A stretch of 64,000 bases of DNA from Craspedostauros australis (taxonomy: Eukaryota; Bacillariophyta; Bacillariophyceae; Mastogloiales; Achnanthaceae). The notes beneath the pieces are model-generated. The model did no database searches. It saw nothing but the letters and a program-made list of their open reading frames with translations, and had not been told where the DNA came from. A program made the translations under genes and the position numbers. The stretch's first letter is position 1. Every line of letters starts with the position of its first letter. Location: the NCBI GenBank assembly GCA_026770025.1, contig JAMXDE010000027.1, positions 372,001 through 436,000 on the forward strand. Reading direction: 5' to 3'. Below are positions 52,910 to 62,654 of this stretch, piece after piece.

Positions 52910-55900
52910 TCACTCACTCTCCTCCTCTTCCTCCTCCGTATCCGTGCTGCTGGCCTCGAACTGGTCACTCAGCTTGCTCACCATGTCCGCAACGATCGTG
53001 TCACCCTTCTCGATCCACTCTTGCCTGTTGCTGATGGCGTAGTTCAGGTATTCATCACTCGACACACCGAAGACTCCGCAGTTCTTCAGCTTCTTCGCCA
53101 GCGGGATGACGTAATGGTCAAAGAACATCACCTCGCCCTTTGCCCAGAAGTCTGCTGGGTTGCTGCCTGCTCGTCCGCTTCGGTAGGCAGCGTAGAGCTC
53201 GTGGAACAACCGCTCGTTCCACTTGCGGTACACGTGCCAATGCTGCATGGTGTGGGCAACATCCGAAGCCTGGATGAGATGCTCGATCACGATGGTCGCC
53301 TTGCGGTTGACACCATCACGAGCTGCGCGTTTCGCACTGACCGATCGACCTTTCCTGCTGCTGTCGGCAGCAACATTGCCAACATTGTTGTTGTTGCTGT
53401 TGTCGGTGGTCTCGAATGCCTTGTTCCAGCGCTCGTTGCGGAGGACCTTGAGGTCCTTGTCGACGATGTCTGTGGCCATGACAGCGTTCACCACAAGCTC
53501 TCGGAAACGGCAGAGCTCGGCCTTGGTGGAGAAGATGGTGTTGCGCAGGTTCTCGAAGCGTTCATCCATGAGGAGATCCCATGAGAGGCTGAGCGAGTTT
53601 TGTTCCGCGACGCTCCTGTTCTTGTAGATGGCCGCGAGCCTTGGATTCTCGCTGATGAGCTGCTGGTTGGGAACGCCGGTGTGATCGACGTCGTGGATGA
53701 GTGCAGTGAAGGCGCATGCAAACTGCGTCAGCGGATCGGATGTGATTCCGTAGGTGTGATCGTGCAATGAAGATGCCTCCTTTTGCAATCTGCCCTTGTC
53801 TGCGGCATTCTCGTCGCCTTCGTGAATGGTTGCCTCCGTTGCGGTGCCGCCAAGATCGAGATCCGAAGGGGCCACAATGCGTGTCATGAGCTTGATGACG
53901 GACATGGTGACATGACTTGCGTGCTCGAAGCTGTGGAACGGATTCTTGCGGTACAAGTCCGCGACTTCTGTCACGTACGCTCGGAGCTCTTCGACAACGA
54001 CAGAGCTGACCTCGGCGGGGCCTTGCGCCTGCTCCCTCTGAGCAATACCCGCGTCGAACTCAGGGAGTTCGATGATCTCTTTCACCTCGTCTAGGAAGGT
54101 TTCTCCTTTCCTGTGATCGACACTGAGACACATGCTGCGGTCAACGTGACTTGGTTTCGAAGAGAAATCGTGTGACGCGCGTCGTCTTGCGACGATTTGC
54201 TTCAGCAACCGCACCAAAGTTTCGACGTTCCAGTCAATGAGGCGAGCGATCCTTGAGTCCAGACTGATGGACTTGTTCCCCTGAATGGCATCGGCAAGCT
54301 CGAAGATTTGAGCATTCATGTCTGTCTCACTCTCTGTCTCGCCATCAGGGCTTCCCTTACCAGGCGAGAGCCAGAAGGTTTCCATCTCCCCCTTCCCCTT
54401 CGCCATCACAACGTCGGCTCGCTTCTGCAGCCAATGAGGCTTGCCTGACTTTGCGATGAGCTCGGCTGTTTGCTTCGACACCTGAATCCTGCCTCTCATA
54501 CTCGTGCTTTCCAGTCGGGCTGTTGTGTTCATCGTGTCTCCGAAGAGTTGGAAGCGAGAGCGCTCACCACGCAACACGCCGGCAGTCACAGGCCCACTGT
54601 GGATCCCAATGCGGATGCCCAGGTCGGCTGTGTCAGGACCAAGGATGACTTCGAGCTGGTCGACCACGGTACTGAAGCTCCAGAGGCAGTCCTGGGCGAA
54701 TCTCGCCATGGAGATGGCATGGTCTGCTCTGGGCTCGGGCAATCCTGTCACTGCGACGTAGCAGTCACCGACGGTCTCCACCTTGAACACGCGCCGGCGC
54801 TTCGCGAGTTGATCGAAGGAGCTGTACACGGTCTCCAACAGAGTGAAGACTTGGCTTGGCTCGCGGACGGACGCCCATGCTGTGAAGCCGGTGATGTCAG
54901 CGAACATGATGGTCGTCTCCAAAAAGAACTCAGCCAAGGGCCGTGATTCGAACTTGACGAAATCGTTGTCCTCGCTCAGGGCGAACGACAGGAAGGACTT
55001 CATTTCGGATGCCGTTCCTCTTCGTGACTCCTTCTGGTCCATTCGGCTTTGGTCCATGATCTGGTCTCGGAGCTTGCCTGGGAAGAGGGACGTGACGATG
55101 GCATTGGATCGTGCCGCTTGTCCCATCAGCTTCCAGTTGCGTCTCTGGACGAAGAGATCGTACACGAAGAAGATGAGGATGACTCCGACGAAGGTGACGG
55201 CAACTACAGTGGCGTAGATGACAGGTGTGTCCGTGGTGTATTCATCCTCTAATTCCTTTGATGGAAAGATATCCTATTCATGCCACAATGTGAGTAAAGG
55301 TGAAGATAAAGATGCAGGTGCAGGTGCAGGAGTGGAGTGTGTTGTAAAGAAGAATGTTGATGGCGTTGCCAATGTAAGAGCGCGCAGAAATGGACGAAGT
55401 AGAGCAAACAACAGGTCATGCCAGTACGAATCGCAGCTGCAAACAGACCCATGACTTCCTCAGATGATATCTTACCAGTGAGTACATGCAGTGACCGGGT
55501 GCCGTGGCGAAGTCTGGATGAGTGTGAACTGCCAGGTCGACCCTATGCCTGAGATCGGGGTACTTATTCTTGTACAGTTCGCCTTCACCAATGAATATGG
55601 CGTCCGGACCATCGATCTTGTACGTGAATACCTGATCACACGTGTTTCGTAGGATGGCGACGATACCAGAAACGCCGGTGGGGAGAAGGAATCGCATGGC
55701 CGCATCCCAAGCGACTGCAACAACGACCAAGCCCACTATGCCGGAGTTGGAGTCTCCAGTCTTATTGTATACCGGATAGTAGGTGAAACTGTGCGGGAAG
55801 TCCTCGTCCGAGTTCTTGGGTTGGCTGTGCATCTGCTGGTGCTCTTCGTAGGTGAAAGAGATACCGATAGTCGTGTATCCCTTGACCTGCGTGCTCAGGG

Positions 55901-56902
55901 TCTCATTCTTGAGCACGAGCATCGTCTTGAGGAGCTCATCGTACAGGGGAATTGATCTGAGGTCCCAATTGATCACGCCATACGAGAAGTACGGAGGCGA
56001 GAACTCGTACATGGGCCAGTAGTAGTCAAGTTCATCCTGCGGGACGAACCTCGGAGATCCAGGCTTGGACATGTAGTTGGTGTAGTCGGCAGTGTTGTCC
56101 ACGAGTTGATCCAGGTTTCCCTTGTCCTGCATGTGACTGTCGATGACCGTCTGTCTGTAGGTGTCTGAAACGAAATCCAAATATTCGTCCTTTTGCTCGC
56201 GCGGCACGAGCCTGCCAACGGCTATGACCTCGCTGCCAGAGTGATCCCTTGCCGTCCTGGCATGAGCTTCGAAGTTGTTCACAACATGGAATGGCCAAGT
56301 TGCGTTCGCAGTCTCGGCATCTGATGAACACACTCTGCTCAAACCGTGCAGGGACTGTCGGATATCTTCCTGGTTCTGCAGCATTGAACTCTTGATGGTG
56401 CGAGCGAATTGGGTGAACTGATGGATCGGCACACGCGTGACGGGGGCGGTGAGAATTTGAGCAGTACGTAATATAAGAGTATACATCGACAAGAAGATAG
56501 ATGTGTGTCAGAGTGAGTATGACACGACTTGGTAGAATCGTCAAGTGTTGAGGTGCCACGCAAGGATCCGGCGATTCAGATTGATGCTCTGCTTGCTTCA
56601 ACGACAGTCACACAGCAGGCACAACATCATCATACGAGTAGAGCATACGCCGCCTGTCCTCGATATTGTTCCAAACTTACGGCCTGCTCAAAGTTGCGCG
56701 TTTCCTGTCGACGAAGTAGCTGGTAGGTTGCGATGGTGACGGAGATGGCAGCCAGCAAGAGAGCAAGACAGAGAAGCAAACGCCATGTCCGGACTCTGTT
56801 TGTCTCCTTTTGGGAGATCTTCTGGAGCTCTTTGATCTCGTCACGCTCATCGCCAATATCGCGGGCGCTGCTGTCAGTCGTTGAGTCGCCCTTCGATGCC
56901 AT
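52910..56902 (-). CDS. Receptor-type nucleotide cyclase fused to cyclic-nucleotide phosphodiesterase, three exons
   Basis: Exons 56902-56681, 56417-55476 and 55255-52910 (1169 aa); all junctions are phase 0 (donors GCC|GTAAGT and CTG|GTAAGA). Order: cytoplasmic tail, membrane segment 1 (about residues 41-63), exoplasmic sensor (to about 395; NATWPFHVVNNFEAHARTA), membrane segment 2 (about 399-419), class III cyclase (about 500-650) and class I phosphodiesterase (about 790-1120). The cyclase has metal Asp residues in MFADITGF and TVGDCY, guanine-type Glu in KVETVGD and Asn/Arg in NTTARLES, but Gln (RFQLFGD) at the purine-selecting second position. The phosphodiesterase has HSFEH, the HD motif HDVDHTGVPN and QASDVAH. 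One protein can thus make and destroy cyclic nucleotide; this architecture is known from diatoms. Substrate is probably cGMP but not certain. Confidence 0.9.
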
Positions 56903-58190
56903 CTTCGGAGTCTTCGATGAGTGAGATGGATAGATGGTTGTTTGATGTTGGTGGGAGCGAGGGATTGTGCTCGGTTGGGTGACGCTGGAGGTGACCTGAT
57001 GATCGATGATGGAGTCAAAGACTGAGAAGAAAGCGGAATACTAATTGTGAGCACAGGATGACAGGCATCCATGTTTTAACCAAAGGCCCCACTCCGTCCC
57101 ATCGACCAAACAGAGAGTTGAAACACTCGTTTCTCCGCTGCCTTGCCACACCACACATGCGTAGACCTACTACGAAGAGTGCAGTATTTCGTTTTGTCGA
57201 AGAGCTCCAAACGCCCATGGGAGGCGATCTCCGCTCCAGCGAGGTCGCATGGCTCGTTCTTTCTCATTATTCTTCCTTCACAAAAGTCACATCTCGCGAC
57301 ACCGCACAAAGCGGACAGATTGACATTGACATTCGTGGAAGGATCGTCTCGTGGTGTCATCACACAATCCTCGTAGTCGCAGAGCGGCTGGGGAAGCCCC
57401 ACGACCACCATGTGCCTGATCTGCTGGCGTCGCCTTCGCCGCCGGTCACTAATCCAACGACAAAGGAGAATTCCGCCCCTCACCCTGAACACGTCGTCAT
57501 TGATTCAGCTTCACTCAGCGGATGTACCAGTTGGAGACTCCAGTACAGAGTGCGAAGCTTGGTTCCAGGTAACTTTCTTCTGCTTGAAAAGCGGTGCTTC
57601 TTCCTTCCTTGGCCAAAGACGAAAGGTTCTCTTCGCGCTAACAAACATATCCGTGTGAAGCTGCGGCTTGACGTGGTTGTGGTGGTGCCTCTTGCTTTTG
57701 CAACCTGCACGTTCCGAAGGCATTCACAGCTAGATCTGGTAGCGCATAGGTTGTGGCACAAAGCACAAGAAGGAACCCTTTCCACGGCAGCCACATCAAC
57801 GATTCAAGTGGCGGTTGGAGAAGGGTGGCACCTGCCTCCCGTGTTGTACCAATTAACCCGGGAACGACACACACAGGAAACAGACAGGACGACAACACCA
57901 CCAAGCAGCAATCGGGACTCAGAGGCGAACTCGTGAACGCCTACCAGCCTTGGAATTTTAGACGGTCCGACCGCCGTAGGCCGTCGATACAGAGCGAGGA
58001 CGCCCACAGTGACAACAGAAACAACAACAACAACAACAGTCACGGAGCTGTGAGCAACAACAGCAGTCGCAACACCTTGGACAACAACAACAAGAGCATG
58101 GAACAGGATCACAAATACAGACATCTCGTGCGGCAACAACAGCGCAAGTTGGTGCGGGAGATTGTTTGGATCCTCTCTCTTTTTCTTTTC
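56903..58190. other. Receptor promoter side and 5' region of the retroelement
   Basis: Holds the upstream flank of the receptor gene and the undefined 5' end of the retroelement. An ATG-initiated frame of 292 codons (57058-57936, plus) crosses it without recognisable domains. The gag-like frame is open from at least 57753. No long terminal repeat could be identified because the element's 3' end is outside the window. Confidence 0.4.
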
Positions 58191-60509
58191 ATGTCGTCTT
58201 CTTCCGACCTCGCCGCGGCCGCGGCTCGTCTCGGTTTCGATGGTGCTGGGTCCTTGTCGCTTGGCGGCGGTGGTTTGGGTTCCGGGGGGAGCAGTTTGGG
58301 TGGTGAGTCTCATGGCGCGATGCTGGTTGATCCGGTCGGTTCGTCGGAGCTGGAACTCGTTTCTCTCTTCGAAGCAAGGACGCCTGTTGGGTTGGATTTC
58401 TGTGGTGGTCTCATTGGGAAGTCAGGCAAAGCGTTCTGCACGAACATGGTCGCTGTGGGTTTCAATCACTGCGGCGTGGTCAGCCATGGCAAGGCGAAGG
58501 CCGACCTGGAGGTGGGCGGCCTCTTCATCTGTCGTCCTGTTGGGAAAGGTGCAGGGCGTGGCGGCGCGTTTGTGGCTCCATCGCTGAGTGCCATCGAAGT
58601 TCCTGATTCCATTCGCACCATACTCGAGGACAAGCGCCCGTTCGAGCTTTGGGTTCAAGTCTTCGACTCTATCAAGGAAGGAAACACCGATGTGGAGCAA
58701 GTTGCACAGGCTGCCGAGCCTGTGTCGTACCAGAAGACGCCATTCCTGAAGCGGATCCGACCAGAGGACCCCGCCATCGCAGGAACAGCCACACCCATCA
58801 CAAAGAAGCGCCCTCCAATGAAGGTCGACGTCATGGCGCTCCCTGGTCATCCTGGGAGAGGCCATGCTGCTGGCTTTGGAGTGGAGCCTGTGGAGGTAGA
58901 ACAAGAACTCGAGGCCATCGTCGCAGCCATCGCGATCCTTCAAGACGGGATCAAACGCATCGACGACGCGATGCATGTCCTCACCGAGTCAACAAGCGAC
59001 GCCCTTGGTGATGCAGACCTCCGAACAGCCAGTCTGAAGAGCTCTCTGGGCAACCCACCGAAGACAGACGCCGGATTGGAGGCCGCCCAAGTCTGGCCAA
59101 ACCTGGTGGACCTCTCTGCTCGCTGCTCTGCGACTCAAGAAGAGCTCACCGACATGGGGGCCAAGGTGGACAAGCATGCCGTGGAAGGCATGGAACGCAC
59201 CAACGCGTTCGCACGACAATGCACCAACCTTCAGAACCGGATGATGGCTTCTGATGAACGGGTGGACAACATCCACAGCGTCACAGGTGCTCTGTACACT
59301 CGCACGGCAGGTGAACATCACTCCTCAGGAGAGGTGAACATCTGGGCATGCCTCAACAACCTGGACCGCCGTCTCAACAGTTCTGCAGCCTCAGGGCCCT
59401 CGCCCCACACTGATGGGCGTCTGGACCGTCTCGAAGAGGAACTCCACAGAATGAAGTCTGGAGCAGGAAACGAAGTGGTGTACATCGAGCATCGCCCTTA
59501 CCACTCTCCGGAGGAGATTGAGGAGTGGGTGGTTGACAACATCGGCGCCTACGCACCAGCATACTTGTGGTTTGATCTGGTCTCGATGCTCGAGTCTGCT
59601 CGTGACGTCGGCGTGAGCTCCGGAGAAGCCATCGTCAACCAAGGGTCCGCCAAGAAGGGAGGCTACGAGGACCTGGCACAAGCTCGTGTCCTCGGGTCGT
59701 TCAGCACAACAGTCCCATCCGTGTTCAACCCCAGCGGGAAGGGCTCGGACGACATGTCGGCCATCAACAAGTACGAGCAGTTTGACCCCAACGACAGCCA
59801 TACCGGGCTGGTCAACACCCTTACCTTCCGGCTGCAAATCTGGGAAGAACAACAGCGCAGAGCGGTCTCTCTTGCCTTCCCTCCAGCCACAAAGGGCAGT
59901 GCTTACGTCCTGGCAACCAGCTTGATCAGTCGCTCTCGAGCATGCTGGATTGAGCTCAGCAACTGGATGGCAGAGTTCTACCGTCGTCAAGGACGTTTTG
60001 CATTGGCTCTGGGTCAAGGAGGAGGTTCGTCTGCCAAAGAGGTGGAAGAAACCCAAGCCACCATGCAGACCAGCGCATGGAGACTTGTGAAGACAGTGCT
60101 GCGCGATATTTTCGACGAGATCGCGACCCGTCGAGCAGCAGGAGCATCCGCCAACAGCGCAAGATCAGAGCCCATGAAGTGCTCCATTGCCCTGTATGCG
60201 GCGTTGCGGGCCCACAAGTTCATGCGGGAGCTGTCCGCCAAGGGAGTGGAGCGGCACCCATCCATGGCTCCAACTTTCAACTCCTTCCTGTTCCATGAGC
60301 GAGCCCCCAATGAGGCGGTTCATCGACTGGAACGACGTGTGAACGAAACGCACGCTGCGCTGACCAAGCTCACGAGCCAGGTTGACAAGCTGGTTTCCAA
60401 CAGAAACAGCGGGCGCAACACCGGAGGCGGAGGTCGCGGCTACGGCGGTGGACAACAAGGCGGGCGAGGACGAGGAAGCGGTGCCCCAGCAAGCGGCGCC
60501 GAAAACTGA
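58191..60509 (+). CDS. Gag-like protein of the retroelement
   Basis: 772 aa from the ATG at 58191. The frame is open back to 57753, with another ATG at 58098, but the sequence there is low in complexity. Near the start is a Cys/His cluster (FCGGLIGKSGKAFC, FNHCGVVSHG) that may bind zinc. The middle has coiled-coil stretches (ELEAIVAAIAILQDGIKRID; RRLNSSAASG..LDRLEEELHRM). A C-terminal domain (RAHKFMRELSAKGVERHPSM) and an RGG-type tail (GGGGRGYGGGQQGGRGRG) suggest RNA binding. Capsid-like function is inferred from position before the polymerase. The frame ends in TGA followed by CGG. Confidence 0.7.
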   Translation: MSSSSDLAAAAARLGFDGAGSLSLGGGGLGSGGSSLGGESHGAMLVDPVGSSELELVSLFEARTPVGLDFCGGLIGKSGKAFCTNMVAVGFNHCGVVSHGKAKADLEVGGLFICRPVGKGAGRGGAFVAPSLSAIEVPDSIRTILEDKRPFELWVQVFDSIKEGNTDVEQVAQAAEPVSYQKTPFLKRIRPEDPAIAGTATPITKKRPPMKVDVMALPGHPGRGHAAGFGVEPVEVEQELEAIVAAIAILQDGIKRIDDAMHVLTESTSDALGDADLRTASLKSSLGNPPKTDAGLEAAQVWPNLVDLSARCSATQEELTDMGAKVDKHAVEGMERTNAFARQCTNLQNRMMASDERVDNIHSVTGALYTRTAGEHHSSGEVNIWACLNNLDRRLNSSAASGPSPHTDGRLDRLEEELHRMKSGAGNEVVYIEHRPYHSPEEIEEWVVDNIGAYAPAYLWFDLVSMLESARDVGVSSGEAIVNQGSAKKGGYEDLAQARVLGSFSTTVPSVFNPSGKGSDDMSAINKYEQFDPNDSHTGLVNTLTFRLQIWEEQQRRAVSLAFPPATKGSAYVLATSLISRSRACWIELSNWMAEFYRRQGRFALALGQGGGSSAKEVEETQATMQTSAWRLVKTVLRDIFDEIATRRAAGASANSARSEPMKCSIALYAALRAHKFMRELSAKGVERHPSMAPTFNSFLFHERAPNEAVHRLERRVNETHAALTKLTSQVDKLVSNRNSGRNTGGGGRGYGGGQQGGRGRGSGAPASGAEN
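60507..60509 (+). other. Gag stop TGA in a potentially leaky context
   Basis: The stop is followed by CGGGGA, giving UGA-CGG, a context known to allow readthrough in some plant and animal RNA viruses. The frame continues open for 714 codons after it, into reverse transcriptase. A GGGGACCCC motif lies directly downstream. Confidence 0.5.
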
Positions 60510-62654
60510 CGGGGACCCCCATCAGTACCAGATCAAGGTGTTGAGCCGGAAAGGACTGGAGTGATCTACTCAGGAAGAGTGAAGCAGATTGCTACAGTGG
60601 TGACTGACCGGTTCCCCTGGTGGGCACTGGTGGGGCATCATTGTGGTTTCTCTGTGGACCGAGTAATCATGGTTAGACACACCAGTTTGGACAGCCAGCT
60701 CACGCGACTCTCTTCTATTCTTGGTTTCAGTATAGAACGAATAGATTGTGTAGTGTTGATGTGCTGGGAACAGCTTGGAGATATCCTGCTGCTCGACTTG
60801 CATCCAATGCCAACATCCGCTCGGATATGGAGCATCCCGCAGCGACTCGTGATGACATCGACACCGCTGGCCAAGTTCCCTTCCTCGTGGAGGCAGAAAC
60901 GGCAGAAGGTAATTCACCATCGCTGCGGGGGAGCGTCCATCATACAACAAACGTTTGCGGTGTACTCGACGGACAGTCGGGTATACCAGTTCAAACACAA
61001 CAGGACTGCAGTCTCTAACGAGGTCATACAGGATTCGTGCAGGATGGGAATCAAGGGAACAGCCTATCGACAGGAGGCAGACCTCGGCACACGGTTGCTG
61101 TATGTGAAATCCATACGGGATGACCTGTACGATGGGCGAGGATTCTTCGGTTCGTCCTCTCTTGATCTCAACGCAAAGATGGTGAGACTGAACTACCTCC
61201 CAGGGTGTCGGATCAATCGCCCTCTGCGTTTGCAGGAGAAGCTGAAGCTGATGGACTTCCCAGAGGACCTGATCCTCGCCAGCTCCACCAGCACGCTCGA
61301 GGCATGGATTCGACAAGAACAAACGCCTGTCAAGCTGTACCAAGCAAGCTTGGAAATGCTTGCTCGGGTATGTCACATGGACCACAAACGAAAACCACAA
61401 GACCAAGCTGGATGCCAAACTGCCAGACGAGTCAAAGCACGATCAACAGCTCTGCCAGAGGATCCCATCATCGAGTCAACGTCTGCGGTTGCACCTACTG
61501 GTACGACTGTCAGCGACTCGCACAAGGCAGACGATCCAGTGACAGCGGATCGGAATGAAACCGCAACCAAGAGTGACAGCGCCACCGCACCGGTCGAGCT
61601 ATGGGACGGGTACTTGCTTTCCGGATTGTCGTGGAAGGTCGATGTTGACGCATACCGTCGAGCGGCTCCACGGCTGCGTGGTTTCGCTCTCCGGTGGTGG
61701 AAGCGAGCTATCTTCCGCTCGTATATTCGATGGCGTCAATCCGGTGTCACACCAACCACAAAGCAACTCGATTCTGCCCGTGATGCACTCAGCCGGATGG
61801 GGAGCGCATCGTGGTGGGAATGGAAGGATGGGTCATCTCCCTTCTTTTGGAACTGGCCACCTGAATTCCAATCCATGATCCAAGAAGGCGTTCCTCCATT
61901 TCTGCACAGCAAAGCAATCAGCTGGAGACAGACACACAGACCCCGTGGAACAAAACAAGAGAACCAACAGGTCTGTGACAAGCTCTTATCTGTGGTCAGG
62001 AAGGGATACCTGGAGAAGGGCAAGATTGCTTCCTTCATGTCATTCTTTGCCGTGCCCAAGGGGGAGGATGACATCCGGATGGTATACGACAGAACCAAGT
62101 GCGGACTCAACACCCAAATGTGGGTTCCCTGGTTCAGTTTGCCGACTGTCGATTCCTTGCTGCGGTGTGTCGAAGGTGGGACATTCATGTGCGATAACGA
62201 CTTCGGCGAGATGTTTCTGAACTTCTATCTCCATGAGGAAGTCCGGGAACTCTGTGGTGTCGATATGTCAGCCTACCTGACAAACAATCCGAACAATGAT
62301 GATGGATTGTACCGATGGAACCGATCAGCGATGGGGTTGAAGTCATCGCCCCATAACGCTGTGTTGGGGGCCATGGTCGCGAGAGAGACGGTGTTCGGAG
62401 ATCGAAACAACAACGCCAACGTGTTCCAATGGGATACCATGGTCCTCAACCTACCAGGGGGCAGCGATTATGACCCCGCAAGACCCTGGGTGTACAAGCG
62501 CCGAGGCGATGGGGCTATCGCCTGCGATCTACTCACTTACGTGGATGACATGCGCCCAACAGGACGCACCACGCACCAGTGCTGGCGGGCATCTCAACGG
62601 CTGTCGTCGGTGCTCGCCTGGCTCGGACTGCAGGATGCCAGTCGCAAGCGATGA
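60510..62654 (+). CDS. Reverse transcriptase region of the retroelement
   Basis: In the same frame as gag, with no ATG close to the stop (the first possible starts are GTG or the ATG at 60669), so expression as a gag-pol readthrough product is plausible. The first part (to about 61400) is of uncertain nature and has a stretch like the end of cytosine methyltransferases. The polymerase covers about 61840-62640: FFAVPKGEDDIRMVYD, CDNDFGEMFLNFYLH, SAMGLKSSPHNAVLGAM and the catalytic LLTYVDDMRPTG. The catalytic Asp pair is present. The frame ends at TGA after QDASRKR and continues directly as RNase H. Confidence 0.8.
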   Translation, partial: RGPPSVPDQGVEPERTGVIYSGRVKQIATVVTDRFPWWALVGHHCGFSVDRVIMVRHTSLDSQLTRLSSILGFSIERIDCVVLMCWEQLGDILLLDLHPMPTSARIWSIPQRLVMTSTPLAKFPSSWRQKRQKVIHHRCGGASIIQQTFAVYSTDSRVYQFKHNRTAVSNEVIQDSCRMGIKGTAYRQEADLGTRLLYVKSIRDDLYDGRGFFGSSSLDLNAKMVRLNYLPGCRINRPLRLQEKLKLMDFPEDLILASSTSTLEAWIRQEQTPVKLYQASLEMLARVCHMDHKRKPQDQAGCQTARRVKARSTALPEDPIIESTSAVAPTGTTVSDSHKADDPVTADRNETATKSDSATAPVELWDGYLLSGLSWKVDVDAYRRAAPRLRGFALRWWKRAIFRSYIRWRQSGVTPTTKQLDSARDALSRMGSASWWEWKDGSSPFFWNWPPEFQSMIQEGVPPFLHSKAISWRQTHRPRGTKQENQQVCDKLLSVVRKGYLEKGKIASFMSFFAVPKGEDDIRMVYDRTKCGLNTQMWVPWFSLPTVDSLLRCVEGGTFMCDNDFGEMFLNFYLHEEVRELCGVDMSAYLTNNPNNDDGLYRWNRSAMGLKSSPHNAVLGAMVARETVFGDRNNNANVFQWDTMVLNLPGGSDYDPARPWVYKRRGDGAIACDLLTYVDDMRPTGRTTHQCWRASQRLSSVLAWLGLQDASRKR

